Below, in pieces: positions 15,625 through 24,364 of a stretch of DNA of 64,000 bases. Numbering within the stretch: the first letter of the stretch is position 1; each line of letters begins with the position of its first letter. The translations under genes and the position numbers were made by a program. The notes beneath the pieces are model-generated. The model saw only the letters and a program-made list of their open reading frames with translations, ran no database searches and had not been told where the DNA came from. Origin of the DNA: Candidatus Aalborgicola defluviihabitans (GTDB lineage Bacteria > Pseudomonadota > Gammaproteobacteria > Burkholderiales > Burkholderiaceae_C); NCBI GenBank assembly GCA_016705575.1, contig JADIXX010000008.1:124001-188000 (forward strand). The letters are read 5' to 3'.

Positions 15625-16020
15625 CTAGCAGGGGTACACCGTGCCCAGCGCATTGAGCATGACCAGTTCTACAGGCATGTCCGCCTCGTACAGGTCGGCA
15701 TTGCGCTTGAGCTCGGTGGTGAACAGGCCCTTGGCCATGCTGGGCAGCAGTCGTCGGCCGTTCAGGCAAATGGTAGGGGTGGCACCGTTGCGCACAGCCT
15801 GGTCGTGGGTCGCTAACGTACCTTCCATGACGCCTACCAGGTAATAGTCGGTGTAGGTGCTGCCCAGCTTTTCGGTTTTTTCAAGCGTGCGCATTTCGCG
15901 GATGGACATCGCGAAGGCGGGCAACACCAGTGCGGCGCCCACTGCCAGCGCGCAGAGCGTGCGCAACCAGGCCAACAGCTGGGAAGGAATGGGTTTTTGG
16001 GAATGTGTTGATGTGTGCAT
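15625..16020 (-). CDS. Exported protein resembling the Rap1a/Tai immunity fold
   Basis: The 131-residue protein has a signal peptide (about 1-38, ending VLPAFA) and a mature part with one internal Cys (TICLNG) and a C-terminal VYPC. The pattern YYLVGVMEG...C...ELVMLNALGTVYPC resembles the Rap1a/Tai family, in which immunity proteins end in a similar AFPC; this is a resemblance by eye. I chose ATG 16020 rather than 16047. It starts 29 nt after hisD on the same strand, so it may be read with hisD. Confidence 0.6.
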   Translation of the reverse strand: MHTSTHSQKPIPSQLLAWLRTLCALAVGAALVLPAFAMSIREMRTLEKTEKLGSTYTDYYLVGVMEGTLATHDQAVRNGATPTICLNGRRLLPSMAKGLFTTELKRNADLYEADMPVELVMLNALGTVYPC

Positions 16021-16049
16021 AGGAATTTGTCGTCCTGATGCACCCATTT

Positions 16050-17366
16050 TTACTTCAATCGCATTTCCGCCGCGCGCGCATGGGCTTGCAAGCCCTCGCC
16101 ATGCGCCAGTACCGAGGCAATTTTCCCCAATACTTGGGCACCCTGTTCGCTCACCTCAATCAGGCTGCTTCGCTTTTGAAAGTCATACACGCCCAGCGGG
16201 CTGCTAAAGCGCGCGGTGCCACTGGTGGGTAGCACGTGGTTGGGACCAGCGCAGTAGTCGCCTAGGCTCTCGGACGTGAAAGCGCCCAAAAAGATGGCGC
16301 CCGCATGCTTGAGCAGCGGCTCCCATTGGTGGGGTTCGCGGCTGGACACTTCCAGGTGCTCCGGCGCAATGCGGTTGCTGATGGCACAGGCCTCTTCCAT
16401 GCTGCGGGTGTGAATTAGCGCGCCACGGTCTGTCAGGCTCTTGGCAATGATGGCGGCGCGTGGCATTTCGGGCAGCAGGCGGTTCATGCTCTGCTGCACC
16501 TGGTCGATGTACGCCGCATCAGGGCACAGCAAAATGCTTTGCGCCAATTCGTCGTGCTCGGCCTGGCTGAACAAGTCCATGGCCACCCAGTCGGGCGGGG
16601 TGGTGCCATCGGCCAGCACCAGAATCTCGCTGGGGCCGGCAATCATGTCGATTCCCACGGTACCAAACACGCGGCGCTTGGCCGCAGCCACATAGGCATT
16701 GCCGGGGCCGGTGATTTTGTCCACTTTGGGAATGGTGGCAGTGCCATAGGCCAGTGCCGCCACGGCTTGCGCGCCACCGATGGTAAAGGCACGTGTCACG
16801 CCCGCCACGTAGGCGGCGGCCAGCACCATGGCGTTTTTCTCGCCGCCGGGTGTGGGCACCACCATGATGATTTCACCAACCCCGGCCACATGCGCCGGAA
16901 TGGCATTCATCAGCACCGATGAAGGATAAGTGGCCTTGCCGCCCGGCACGTAAATGCCCACGCGGTCCAGCGGAGTGACTTTTTGCCCCAGCAGCGTGCC
17001 ATCGGCATCGCGGTAGCTCCAGCTCTCGCCACTGGCGTGCTTTTGGGCCTCGTGGTAGCTGCGCACGCGTGCCGCTGCCGCCTGCAGGGCTTCGCGTTGC
17101 GGGGCGGGAATGGCATCAAAAGCGGCCTTGAGTTCGGCCTGCGTCAGTTCCAGCGCCTGCACACTGGTGGCCTGCACACGGTCCCAGCGTGCGGTGTAGT
17201 CCAGCACGGCCGCATCGCCACGGCGCTGCACGTCTTGCAGAATATCGGCCACGCTGTGCTCGATGGCGGCATCCGTGTCGTCTGCCCAATGCAAACGGGC
17301 TTTGAATTCAGCCTCAAATTGGGCGTTGGCCGTAGAAAGACGTACAGGAGCAGCTATCAAAGTCAT
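16050..17366 (-). CDS. hisD: Histidinol dehydrogenase
   Basis: HisD performs the last two oxidations from histidinol to histidine with NAD and zinc. The 438-residue protein includes DRVGIYVPGGKATYPSSVLM, KITGPGNAYVAAAKR and IDMIAGPSEILV, the catalytic AEHDELAQS region, and APEHLEV with GPNHVLPTSGTARF near the end. All are family hallmarks and the length is normal. It lies between hisG and the accessory block that separates it from hisC. Confidence 0.97.
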   Translation of the reverse strand: MTLIAAPVRLSTANAQFEAEFKARLHWADDTDAAIEHSVADILQDVQRRGDAAVLDYTARWDRVQATSVQALELTQAELKAAFDAIPAPQREALQAAAARVRSYHEAQKHASGESWSYRDADGTLLGQKVTPLDRVGIYVPGGKATYPSSVLMNAIPAHVAGVGEIIMVVPTPGGEKNAMVLAAAYVAGVTRAFTIGGAQAVAALAYGTATIPKVDKITGPGNAYVAAAKRRVFGTVGIDMIAGPSEILVLADGTTPPDWVAMDLFSQAEHDELAQSILLCPDAAYIDQVQQSMNRLLPEMPRAAIIAKSLTDRGALIHTRSMEEACAISNRIAPEHLEVSSREPHQWEPLLKHAGAIFLGAFTSESLGDYCAGPNHVLPTSGTARFSSPLGVYDFQKRSSLIEVSEQGAQVLGKIASVLAHGEGLQAHARAAEMRLK

Positions 17367-17400
17367 AGCGGTTGTGCAGAGTTGTGCAGAGTTGTTCTGC

Positions 17401-18045
17401 TTAAGCGGTTACTTGGACCGCGCTGGCAAAGGCATCGATGATTTTGCGGATGGGTTCACGCTTGAGCTTGAGCGCGGCCTGGTTGACCACCAGGCGCGAG
17501 CTAATGTCCATGATCTGCTCCACCTCGACCAGATGATTGGCCTTGAGCGTGTTGCCGGTGGACACCAGATCCACAATGGCGTCAGCCATGCCGACCAGGG
17601 GGGCTAGCTCCATGCTGCCGTAGAGCTTGATCAAGTCCACGTGCACACCCTTTGTCGCAAAAAAATCGCGGGCAATAGCCACATACTTGGTGGCCACCGT
17701 GAGGCGGGAACCCTGTTTGACGGCAGAGGCGTAGTCAAAGTCAGAGCGCACCGCCACGCTAATGCGGCACATGGCAATGCGCAGATCCAGCGGCTGGTAC
17801 AGGCCATCGCTGCCATGCTCAAGCAGCGTGTCTTTGCCGGTGATGCCCATGTCGGCTCCGCCGTATTGCACGTAGGTGGGCACGTCGGTGGCGCGCACGA
17901 CCAGCACCCGCACATCGGGCAGGTTGGTGTCCAGAATCAATTTGCGCGATTTTTCGGGATCGTCCAGTACCTCAATGCCGGCGGCGCGCAGCAGGGGCAT
18001 GGTTTCTTCAAAGATCCTGCCTTTGGACAGCGCGAGTGTGATCAT
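17401..18045 (-). CDS. hisG: ATP phosphoribosyltransferase, short form
   Basis: HisG starts histidine synthesis by joining ATP and PRPP. At 214 residues this is the short form without the C-terminal regulatory domain. Short HisG needs HisZ, a histidyl-tRNA synthetase paralogue, for activity and feedback; no hisZ is present in this window. Motifs include LALSKGRIFEETMPLL, the substrate region GGADMGITGKD, and the PRPP loop DLVSTGNTLKAN. Its ATG overlaps the murA stop codon. Confidence 0.96.
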   Translation of the reverse strand: MITLALSKGRIFEETMPLLRAAGIEVLDDPEKSRKLILDTNLPDVRVLVVRATDVPTYVQYGGADMGITGKDTLLEHGSDGLYQPLDLRIAMCRISVAVRSDFDYASAVKQGSRLTVATKYVAIARDFFATKGVHVDLIKLYGSMELAPLVGMADAIVDLVSTGNTLKANHLVEVEQIMDISSRLVVNQAALKLKREPIRKIIDAFASAVQVTA

Positions 18046-19307
18046 TTGATTCTCTCTATGTCTGCGCCAATGCCGCGCAGTTTGGCTTCCATCTGGTCGT
18101 AACCGCGGTCCAGATGGTAGATGCGGTCCACCACCGTCTCACCGTCGGCCACCAGACCGGCAATCACCAGGCTGGCAGAGGCGCGCAGGTCGGTGGCCAT
18201 CACCGTGGCGCCAGACAGTTTTTCCACACCCTCAATGACCGCCACCCTGCCGTCGATCTGGATGTTGGCGCCCAGGCGCACCAGCTCGTTGACGTGCATG
18301 AAACGATTTTCAAAAATAGTCTCGGTCACCATGCTGTTGCCGTGCGAGATGCTGTTGAGCGCCATGAACTGGGCCTGCATATCGGTAGGAAACCCCGGGT
18401 ATTCGGTGGTACGAAAGCTCTGCGCTTTCAGGCGGCCAAGGGACTGCACGCGGATGCCACCGTCCACCGCAGTCACGGTGGCGCCGGCGTCGCGCAGTTT
18501 TTCCACTACGGCGTCCAGATGGTCCAGACGCCCATGCCTGAGCACCACGTCGCCACCGGCAGCGGCCACAGCACACAAGAAGGTGCCAGCTTCGATGCGA
18601 TCGGCCACCACTTGGTGGGTGCAGCCGTGCAGGGATTCAACGCCCTGGATGCGGATGCGGCTGCTGCCATGGCCTTCGATATTTGCGCCCATGCTGATCA
18701 GCATTTCTGCAAGATCAGGAATCTCGGGCTCTTGCGCGGCGTTTTCCAGAATGGTTTCGCCTTCGGCCAATGCTGCGGCCATCAAAAAGTTTTCAGTGCC
18801 AGTGACGGTCACCATATCGGTGGTGATGCGCGCGCCCTGCAGGCGCTTGCGGCCCTTGGGCAGCTTGGCAAGCATGTAGCCGTGCTCGACCACGATCTCG
18901 GCCCCCATGGCGGCCAGCCCCTTGAGGTGTTGGTCCACCGGACGCGAGCCAATGGCACAACCGCCCGGCAGAGACACGGTGGCCTCGCCAAAGCGTGCCA
19001 GCAAAGGGCCCAGCGCCAGCACCGAAGCACGCATGGTTTTGACCAGCTCATAGGGTGCCTCGGGGGAACTTAAGCTACCTGCATCCACCCGCACGGAACC
19101 ATCGGCACCCTGCTCTACCTGCACACCCATGTTGCGGATGAGTTTGAGCATGGTGGACACATCTTGCAAACGCGGCACGTTACGCAGCGTGACCGGCTCG
19201 GCACTGAGCAGCGTGGCGCACAGTTCGGGCAAAGCCGCGTTTTTGGCGCCCGAAATCAGCACCTCGCCCTGCAATGGGTTGCCGCCGCGAATCAGTAATT
19301 TGTCCAT
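18042..19307 (-). CDS. murA: UDP-N-acetylglucosamine 1-carboxyvinyltransferase
   Basis: MurA transfers enolpyruvate to UDP-GlcNAc, the first committed step of peptidoglycan synthesis. From the ATG at 19307 (MDKLLIRGGN) the protein has 421 residues. The catalytic Cys117 lies in PGGCAIGSRP, the fosfomycin-sensitive form. ISGAKNAALP near the N terminus and EYPGFPTDMQAQ late in the protein are family motifs. It overlaps hisG by four bases and follows the bolA-like gene by 19 nt. Confidence 0.97.
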   Translation of the reverse strand: MDKLLIRGGNPLQGEVLISGAKNAALPELCATLLSAEPVTLRNVPRLQDVSTMLKLIRNMGVQVEQGADGSVRVDAGSLSSPEAPYELVKTMRASVLALGPLLARFGEATVSLPGGCAIGSRPVDQHLKGLAAMGAEIVVEHGYMLAKLPKGRKRLQGARITTDMVTVTGTENFLMAAALAEGETILENAAQEPEIPDLAEMLISMGANIEGHGSSRIRIQGVESLHGCTHQVVADRIEAGTFLCAVAAAGGDVVLRHGRLDHLDAVVEKLRDAGATVTAVDGGIRVQSLGRLKAQSFRTTEYPGFPTDMQAQFMALNSISHGNSMVTETIFENRFMHVNELVRLGANIQIDGRVAVIEGVEKLSGATVMATDLRASASLVIAGLVADGETVVDRIYHLDRGYDQMEAKLRGIGADIERIK

Positions 19308-19326
19308 CGTGTCAGTGACGTTGCGT

Positions 19327-19569
19327 TTATGCGGCTTGCGCAGCCCATTCGGCGGGGGTAAACGCCTTGATGGACAGAGCATGCACTTCGTCAGTCTTCA
19401 TGCGCGAACCCATGGCGGCATAGACGCGCTGGTGGCGCGTAATGGGACGCAAGCCTTCAAACGCGGTGGAGACCACGGTGGCGTACCAGTGGCGGCCATC
19501 GCCTTCCACACGGCAGAGTTCACAGACCAGATGGGCGGCGATCAGGGATTCGATGTCTTCAGCAGTCAT
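19327..19569 (-). CDS. BolA-family protein (IbaG-like)
   Basis: The 80-residue protein has the BolA fold pattern: an N-terminal helix (AEDIESLIAAHL), a beta hairpin (DGRHWYATVVSTAFEG), and RITRHQ-like PITRHQRVYAAMG leading into MKTDEVHALSIKAFTPAEW. BolA/IbaG proteins bind [2Fe-2S] clusters with monothiol glutaredoxins. The position just before murA and after the mla/ABC genes matches the ibaG position in other proteobacteria. Confidence 0.93.
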   Translation of the reverse strand: MTAEDIESLIAAHLVCELCRVEGDGRHWYATVVSTAFEGLRPITRHQRVYAAMGSRMKTDEVHALSIKAFTPAEWAAQAA

Positions 19570-19586
19570 ATCAAGTAACTCCGGTT

Positions 19587-20342
19587 TTAGGTGCGAATTT
19601 TGTAGCCAGTGCGCAGCAAATGCATGGCCAGCAGGCTGGCAACGGCCAGCGCCGAGCCCACAATGCCCAAGCTTAACCAGGGGGAGACATCGCTCACACC
19701 AAAGAAGCCAAAGCGAAAGCCATCAATCATGTAGAAAAACGGGTTGAAGTGGCTCACCGTCTGCCAGACGGGTGGCAGCGATTGAATGGAATAAAACACG
19801 CCGCTGAGAAAAGTCATGGGCATGATGATGAAATTCTGGAAGGCAGCCAACTGGTCAAACTTTTCGGCCCAAAGTCCGGCAATCAAACCCAAAGCGCCCA
19901 TGAGTGCCGCACCCATCGCCGCAAACGCCACAATCCACAGCGGTTGCGCAAAGCTCAGTGGGGCAAACCAAACGGCCACCAGCAACACGCCTACGCCCAC
20001 CACCAGCCCCCGAACAAGGGATGAGCCCACATAAGCCACAAACCAGCTCCGGTGTGACAGCGGTGTCAGCAACAGAAACACCAGGTTGCCCATGATTTTG
20101 CTCTGGATCAGGGAGGATGAACTGTTGGCAAACGCGTTTTGCAAAACGCTCATCATCACCAGGCCCGGTATCAGGAACGACGTGTAGCTAATCGTGTCGT
20201 AGACTTTGACGTGACCTTCCATCACATGGCCAAAAATCAGCAGGTACATCATGGCGGTCAACACGGGGGCCGCCACCGTTTGAAAGCCCACCCGCCAGAA
20301 GCGCAGAACTTCTTTGTAGAAAAGCGTTTGCCAGCCGGTCAT
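19587..20342 (-). CDS. ABC-2 type transporter permease
   Basis: The 251-residue protein is a six-helix ABC-2 permease. It begins MTGWQTLFYKEVLRFWRV, has a conserved cytoplasmic entry helix, and ends with the typical LPPVWQTVSHFNPFFYMIDGFR region before the last helix. It overlaps the ATPase gene by four bases (ATGA), so the two form one exporter. The frame is open upstream to 20666, but that overlaps the ATPase. The YadG/YadH-type pair is a common neighbour of mla genes in betaproteobacteria. Substrate unknown. Confidence 0.93.
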   Translation of the reverse strand: MTGWQTLFYKEVLRFWRVGFQTVAAPVLTAMMYLLIFGHVMEGHVKVYDTISYTSFLIPGLVMMSVLQNAFANSSSSLIQSKIMGNLVFLLLTPLSHRSWFVAYVGSSLVRGLVVGVGVLLVAVWFAPLSFAQPLWIVAFAAMGAALMGALGLIAGLWAEKFDQLAAFQNFIIMPMTFLSGVFYSIQSLPPVWQTVSHFNPFFYMIDGFRFGFFGVSDVSPWLSLGIVGSALAVASLLAMHLLRTGYKIRT

Positions 20343-21283
20343 GCTGGCTCTCCAGCAATGGGGCGCGGCACATTGCGGTGCATGATTTCGATGAAGACGT
20401 CTTCCAGATCGGCCTTGCGCATTTCCACATCTTCCACCACCAGGCCGCTTTCGCGCATAGTGGCCAGGTACTGTTCGATTTCCAGCGCGCTTTGGGCTGG
20501 CAACTGCACCACACTGCCGGTCACACGCGCCCGTGCAGCCAGTGCCGGTGGCAATTCGCCCGTGGTCTTGAAGCGCAACACATTGCCCGAGGCCGCCTTG
20601 AGCAGGGCCGACGTGCTGTCCAGTGCCACGATGCGCCCGGACTTCAGCATGGCAATGCGGCCACACAGGGCCTCAGCTTCTTCCAGGTAGTGGGTGGTCA
20701 ACAGCACGGTGTGCCCCTGCTTGTTGAGTTTGGACACAAATTGCCACAGGGTTTGGCGCAGTTCCACGTCCACACCGGCGGTGGGTTCGTCCAGCACAAT
20801 GACCGGCGGCTTGTGCACCAGTGCCTGCGCCACCAGCATACGGCGCTTCATGCCGCCGGAGAGTTGGCGCATATTGGCGCCAGCCTTGTCGGTCAGGCCC
20901 AGGCTGTCCAGCAGTTCGTCGATCCAGGCATCGTTGTTCTGGATGCCGAAATAGCCGGACTGAAAGCGCAGGGCCTCACGCACATTGAAAAAAGGGTCAA
21001 ACACCAGTTCCTGCGGAACGATGCCCAGTTTGCGCCGCGCCTGTGCGTAATCAGTCTGCACGTCACAGCCCTGAACCGTCACGCGCCCGCTGGTGGCACG
21101 CGTCAGACCAGCCAGGATGCTGATCATGGTGGTTTTCCCGGCACCATTGGGGCCGAGCAAGCCAAAGAATTCGCCCTCCTCGATGTCGAGCTGTACGTTG
21201 TCCAACGCAAAAAAGGTGGAACCACTGGGGCCACGCGGCGAAGGATAGGACTTGGAAACGGACTGAAAGGAGATGGCAGACAT
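20339..21283 (-). CDS. ABC transporter ATP-binding protein (YadG-like)
   Basis: The 314-residue ATPase has Walker A GPNGAGKTT, the signature LSGGMKRR, Walker B VIVLDEPTAGVD and the switch histidine in LLTTHYLEEAEAL. A C-terminal extension of about 80 residues follows, as in ABC-2 drug/polysaccharide exporters. It energises the permease encoded by the overlapping downstream gene. It follows mlaB by 29 nt and may share that operon. Confidence 0.94.
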   Translation of the reverse strand: MSAISFQSVSKSYPSPRGPSGSTFFALDNVQLDIEEGEFFGLLGPNGAGKTTMISILAGLTRATSGRVTVQGCDVQTDYAQARRKLGIVPQELVFDPFFNVREALRFQSGYFGIQNNDAWIDELLDSLGLTDKAGANMRQLSGGMKRRMLVAQALVHKPPVIVLDEPTAGVDVELRQTLWQFVSKLNKQGHTVLLTTHYLEEAEALCGRIAMLKSGRIVALDSTSALLKAASGNVLRFKTTGELPPALAARARVTGSVVQLPAQSALEIEQYLATMRESGLVVEDVEMRKADLEDVFIEIMHRNVPRPIAGEPA

Positions 21284-21312
21284 GAAGAGCCGCCATTTTA
21301 GGCGGTCAGGGT

Positions 21313-21579
21313 TCAGGGACGGGGCAGCAGCGCTTCAATCCCGTACAGGGTGGCCAAATCGCCAAGGTGTGTTGGCATGCCCTGCACGACCAGCGTTTTA
21401 CCCAAACGCTGGCAGGTACGACGCAACTCCAGCAGCACAGCCAGCGCCGAAGAGTCAAAGCGCGTCAAGGGCGCAGCATTCACCATCACCGGGGACGGCT
21501 CGGCGTTTGCGCCGGCCACCAGTTGTGCCAGGCAGTCCTTGGCCTGGTTGTGGGTCAATTCGGCAGGCAGGCTCAGCAC
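21313..21579 (-). CDS. mlaB: STAS-domain protein MlaB
   Basis: MlaB is the cytoplasmic STAS subunit that binds the MlaF ATPase and controls assembly of the Mla phospholipid transporter. The 88-residue protein has the STAS core: a beta strand, then RFDSSALAVLLELRRTCQRLGKTLVV, with the Ser-Ser of the anti-sigma-antagonist loop. It starts with GTG at 21579, one base after the mlaC stop. It is last in mlaFEDACB. Confidence 0.88.
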   Translation of the reverse strand: MLSLPAELTHNQAKDCLAQLVAGANAEPSPVMVNAAPLTRFDSSALAVLLELRRTCQRLGKTLVVQGMPTHLGDLATLYGIEALLPRP

Positions 21580-21580
21580 A

Positions 21581-22228
21581 TCAGCCTTTCTTAACGTTGG
21601 CCTTGTTGCGTTCGGTCAGGGTGGCGATCAGGCCATCGATGCCTTTGGCGTTGATTTCCTGTGAAAACTGGCTGCGGTAGGTTTCCACCAGCCACACACC
21701 CAGCACGTTGAGGTTGTAGATGCGCCAACCGGCACCCTGACCCGGCGTCTTTTCCAGACGGTAGTCGAGTTGAACGGTGTCACCGCCACCCCGAATTTCG
21801 GAGCGAACCAGAACCTCTTTGTCATCAGGCGAACCGCGAAACTGCTTCATGGTGATGGTCTGGTCAGTCACCTGGGCCAGTGCACCAGCATAGGTGCGCA
21901 CAAGCAAAATCTTGAACTCTTCTTGCAGACGCTTCTTTTGCTCGGGCGTGGCTTGGCGCCAAGCCGGGCCTACGGCAGACGAGGTCATACGCTGAAAATT
22001 CACGTTGGGCATGATGCGCTCGTCCACCAGGGCAATGACCTTGGCGGTGTCTCCGGCGCGGATGGCCTTGTCGCCCTTGATGGTTTCCAGCACGTCCACA
22101 GACAGGCGTTTGATCAGCGCATCCGGGGCCTCGTCGGCTGCACGGGCCAGCGGGCCGGCCAAGGCAAAGGCCAGCACAGTGACGGTGGTTGCCAGGGTTT
22201 GGCGTAAAAATGCTCGTTTGGTGTTCAT
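21581..22228 (-). CDS. mlaC: Periplasmic phospholipid-binding protein MlaC
   Basis: MlaC shuttles phospholipid between the MlaA complex in the outer membrane and MlaFEDB in the inner membrane. The 215-residue protein has a signal peptide (about 1-32, ending LARAADEA) and the Tol_Tol_Ttg2 pattern with FQRMTSSAVGPAWRQATPEQ and LLVRTYAGAL, ending in GVWLVETYRSQF. The ATG at 22228 has GAGGGG 7 nt upstream; the adjacent ATG at 22231 is also possible. It follows mlaA by 9-11 nt. Confidence 0.95.
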   Translation of the reverse strand: MNTKRAFLRQTLATTVTVLAFALAGPLARAADEAPDALIKRLSVDVLETIKGDKAIRAGDTAKVIALVDERIMPNVNFQRMTSSAVGPAWRQATPEQKKRLQEEFKILLVRTYAGALAQVTDQTITMKQFRGSPDDKEVLVRSEIRGGGDTVQLDYRLEKTPGQGAGWRIYNLNVLGVWLVETYRSQFSQEINAKGIDGLIATLTERNKANVKKG

Positions 22229-22239
22229 CATCAATCCCC

Positions 22240-23034
22240 TCATTGGGTTCCATTATCCGTGTGGTTCGCATCGGGCTCCGACATGAAATCGTCTTCAGGC
22301 GGGTTGCCGTCATACACCTGGTTGCGGCGACGCTGCAAATAGGCATCACGGGTAAAGCTGTATTTGTCCAGGGCCGCTTCTTCTACGACTTCGCCTGCCC
22401 TTAAATAGTTCGACCGGGTGTCCACCAGATTCAGCAGACCCAGGGCATCTCGGGTGGGATCATCCGCCACGTGACGAACCGGGTTGGCAGGAATATCGAC
22501 CGACAAGGCTACCGTATCACGCAAGGTGGACGACCCCAGGAGCGGCAGCACCACAAACGGCCCAGGGCCAACGCCCCAGCGGCCCAGTGTCAGGCCAAAA
22601 TTGGCGGGGTGGCGCTCCATCCCCATTTCACCGGCCACATCCAGCACCCCGCCCAAACCCATGGTGGTGTTGATCATCACCCGGCCAAAACTGTCTGCCG
22701 TATACACGCCACGCAATTGCAGGGCATTATTGACACCCGACCAGAGGTCTTCGAGGTTGTTGAAAAAGTTGCCAATGCCAGTCCGCATCCAATTGGGCAG
22801 AACATCGCGGTACGCGGTGGCCACAGGTTTGACCACGGCACGGTCTACTGCATCGTTAAACCCAAAAACGCTGCGATTCCAGCCTTCCATAGGGTCGCGC
22901 GGATCGGGATTGGCCACTGTCGCACAGGCCTGCAACAAAATAACAGCGGCCACTACGCCCCAGCGCACCATGCGCGCCCCTAAGCCCGATGGGGGTGCAA
23001 CACGCTTGGTATCAATTGCTTGCATCACACTCAT
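22240..23034 (-). CDS. mlaA: Outer membrane lipoprotein MlaA (VacJ)
   Basis: MlaA sits in the outer membrane, usually with a porin, and removes misplaced phospholipids from the outer leaflet. The 264 residues include a late signal peptide with lipobox LLQAC, then DPRDPMEGWNRSVFGFNDAVDRAV, GVNNALQLRG, TMGLGGVLDVAGEMG, and GPYLVLP-like GPFVVLPLLGSSTLRD. In enterobacteria mlaA lies away from mlaFEDCB; here it lies between mlaD and mlaC, a common betaproteobacterial order. Its ATG overlaps the mlaD stop (ATGA). Confidence 0.96.
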   Translation of the reverse strand: MSVMQAIDTKRVAPPSGLGARMVRWGVVAAVILLQACATVANPDPRDPMEGWNRSVFGFNDAVDRAVVKPVATAYRDVLPNWMRTGIGNFFNNLEDLWSGVNNALQLRGVYTADSFGRVMINTTMGLGGVLDVAGEMGMERHPANFGLTLGRWGVGPGPFVVLPLLGSSTLRDTVALSVDIPANPVRHVADDPTRDALGLLNLVDTRSNYLRAGEVVEEAALDKYSFTRDAYLQRRRNQVYDGNPPEDDFMSEPDANHTDNGTQ

Positions 23035-23516
23035 TTTTTCTCCGGCGCAGGGGTGGTGGCCCCGTCGGCGGCCTTGCTGAAGAGGAACTGGCTAATCAGA
23101 TTTTCCAGTACAACGGCGGATTGAGTCGCACCGATGACATCGCCCGCCACCAAATTGGTCTCGGCAGCGCCGGCTTCAATGCCGATGTATTGTTCACCCA
23201 GCAGACCACTGGTCAGGATTTTCAACGAACTGTCTTTAGGAAAAGCGTAACGACTCTCCAATGCCAGGGTCACCCGTGCCTGAAACGTCTTGTCGTCAAA
23301 GGTCATCGATTCCACCCGCCCCACCACCACGCCGCCACTGCGCACGGCGGCCTTGGGCTTGAGCCCGCCCACGTTGTCGAATTTGGCCGACACGTTATAG
23401 GTGGACTGGAAGTTCAAAGACAGCAAATTGGCCGACTGCAAGGCCAGAAACAGGATGGCTACCGCCCCGATGATGACAAACATCCCCACCCACACGTCGT
23501 TTTTAGAGCGCTGCAT
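23031..23516 (-). CDS. mlaD: MCE-domain protein MlaD
   Basis: MlaD forms the hexameric periplasmic ring of the Mla transporter. The 161-residue protein has a single N-terminal membrane helix (about 8-30: VWVGMFVIIGAVAILFLALQ). An MCE domain follows, with YNVSAKFDNVGGLKPKAAVRSGGVVVGRV and LTSGLLGEQYIGIEAG, and a short tail. The length matches single-MCE proteins. It lies 65 nt after mlaE and overlaps mlaA by four bases. Confidence 0.96.
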   Translation of the reverse strand: MQRSKNDVWVGMFVIIGAVAILFLALQSANLLSLNFQSTYNVSAKFDNVGGLKPKAAVRSGGVVVGRVESMTFDDKTFQARVTLALESRYAFPKDSSLKILTSGLLGEQYIGIEAGAAETNLVAGDVIGATQSAVVLENLISQFLFSKAADGATTPAPEKK

Positions 23517-23581
23517 GTAAAACCTTCTTTAATCAGTTGTGGACAGAGCATCACTACGCTCTGGTCTGTCCCGCAAAGTTC

Positions 23582-24364
23582 TCATATCGTAAACATCATG
23601 GCGGTCAGGATAAAGTCCAGACCCAAAACGGCCAGCGAGGCCACCACCACCGTGCGGGTGGTCGCACTGGCCACCCCTTCCGGCGTTGCCTGGGCCTCAA
23701 ATCCCTGGTACACGGCAATAAACGTCACTGTCAATCCAAACACCACACTCTTGATGACACCGTTGCCCACATCCTGCCAAACATCGACGCCGCCCTGGAT
23801 CTGGCTCCAAAAAGACCCGGAGTCGACCCCAATCATGAGAACGCCCACCACCCAGCCGCCGATGACGCCCATGGCGCTGAACACCGCAGCCAGCAGGGGC
23901 ATCGCAACCACACCAGCCCAGAAACGCGGTGCCAGCACACGCTGAATAGGGTCCACCGCCATCATTTCCATCACGCTGATTTGCTCGCCGGCCTTCATCA
24001 GCCCAATTTCAGCGGTGAGCGATGTTCCGGCCCGGCCCGCAAACAGCAGCGCCGTCACCACTGGCCCCAGTTCACGCACCAAGCTCAGCGTTACCAGCAG
24101 GCCCAGGGCCTCGGACGAACCATAGCGCTGCAAGGTGTAATAGCCCTGCAGGCCAAACACAAACCCGACAAACAGGCCCGATATCGCAATGATGGCCAGG
24201 GAATAGTTGCCCAAAAAATGAAGTTGGTCGCGCACCAGGCCAAACCGGCGAAAAGTGGGCACTATGGACGTCAGCAGGCGCATAAACAGGCGCGCAGCGT
24301 AGCCCAGATCCGCCAGCTTGCTGCGGGTGGCGAATCCCACATCGGCGGGTTTATACCAAGTCAT
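23582..24364 (-). CDS. mlaE: Phospholipid transporter permease MlaE
   Basis: MlaE is the inner membrane permease that connects the MlaF ATPase to the MlaD ring. The 260 residues show the MlaE/YrbE family pattern: LVRELGPVVTALLFAGRAGTSLTAEIG in the middle, EQISVMEMMAVDPIQRVLAPRF directly after it, and five or six helices. It overlaps mlaF by four bases (ATGA). Confidence 0.96.
   Translation of the reverse strand: MTWYKPADVGFATRSKLADLGYAARLFMRLLTSIVPTFRRFGLVRDQLHFLGNYSLAIIAISGLFVGFVFGLQGYYTLQRYGSSEALGLLVTLSLVRELGPVVTALLFAGRAGTSLTAEIGLMKAGEQISVMEMMAVDPIQRVLAPRFWAGVVAMPLLAAVFSAMGVIGGWVVGVLMIGVDSGSFWSQIQGGVDVWQDVGNGVIKSVVFGLTVTFIAVYQGFEAQATPEGVASATTRTVVVASLAVLGLDFILTAMMFTI

Noticed and set aside
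13258..16020. Prophage or integrative element in the hisD-hisC island
   Set aside because: There is no integrase, no tRNA target, no direct-repeat ends and no phage gene; the content is too small.
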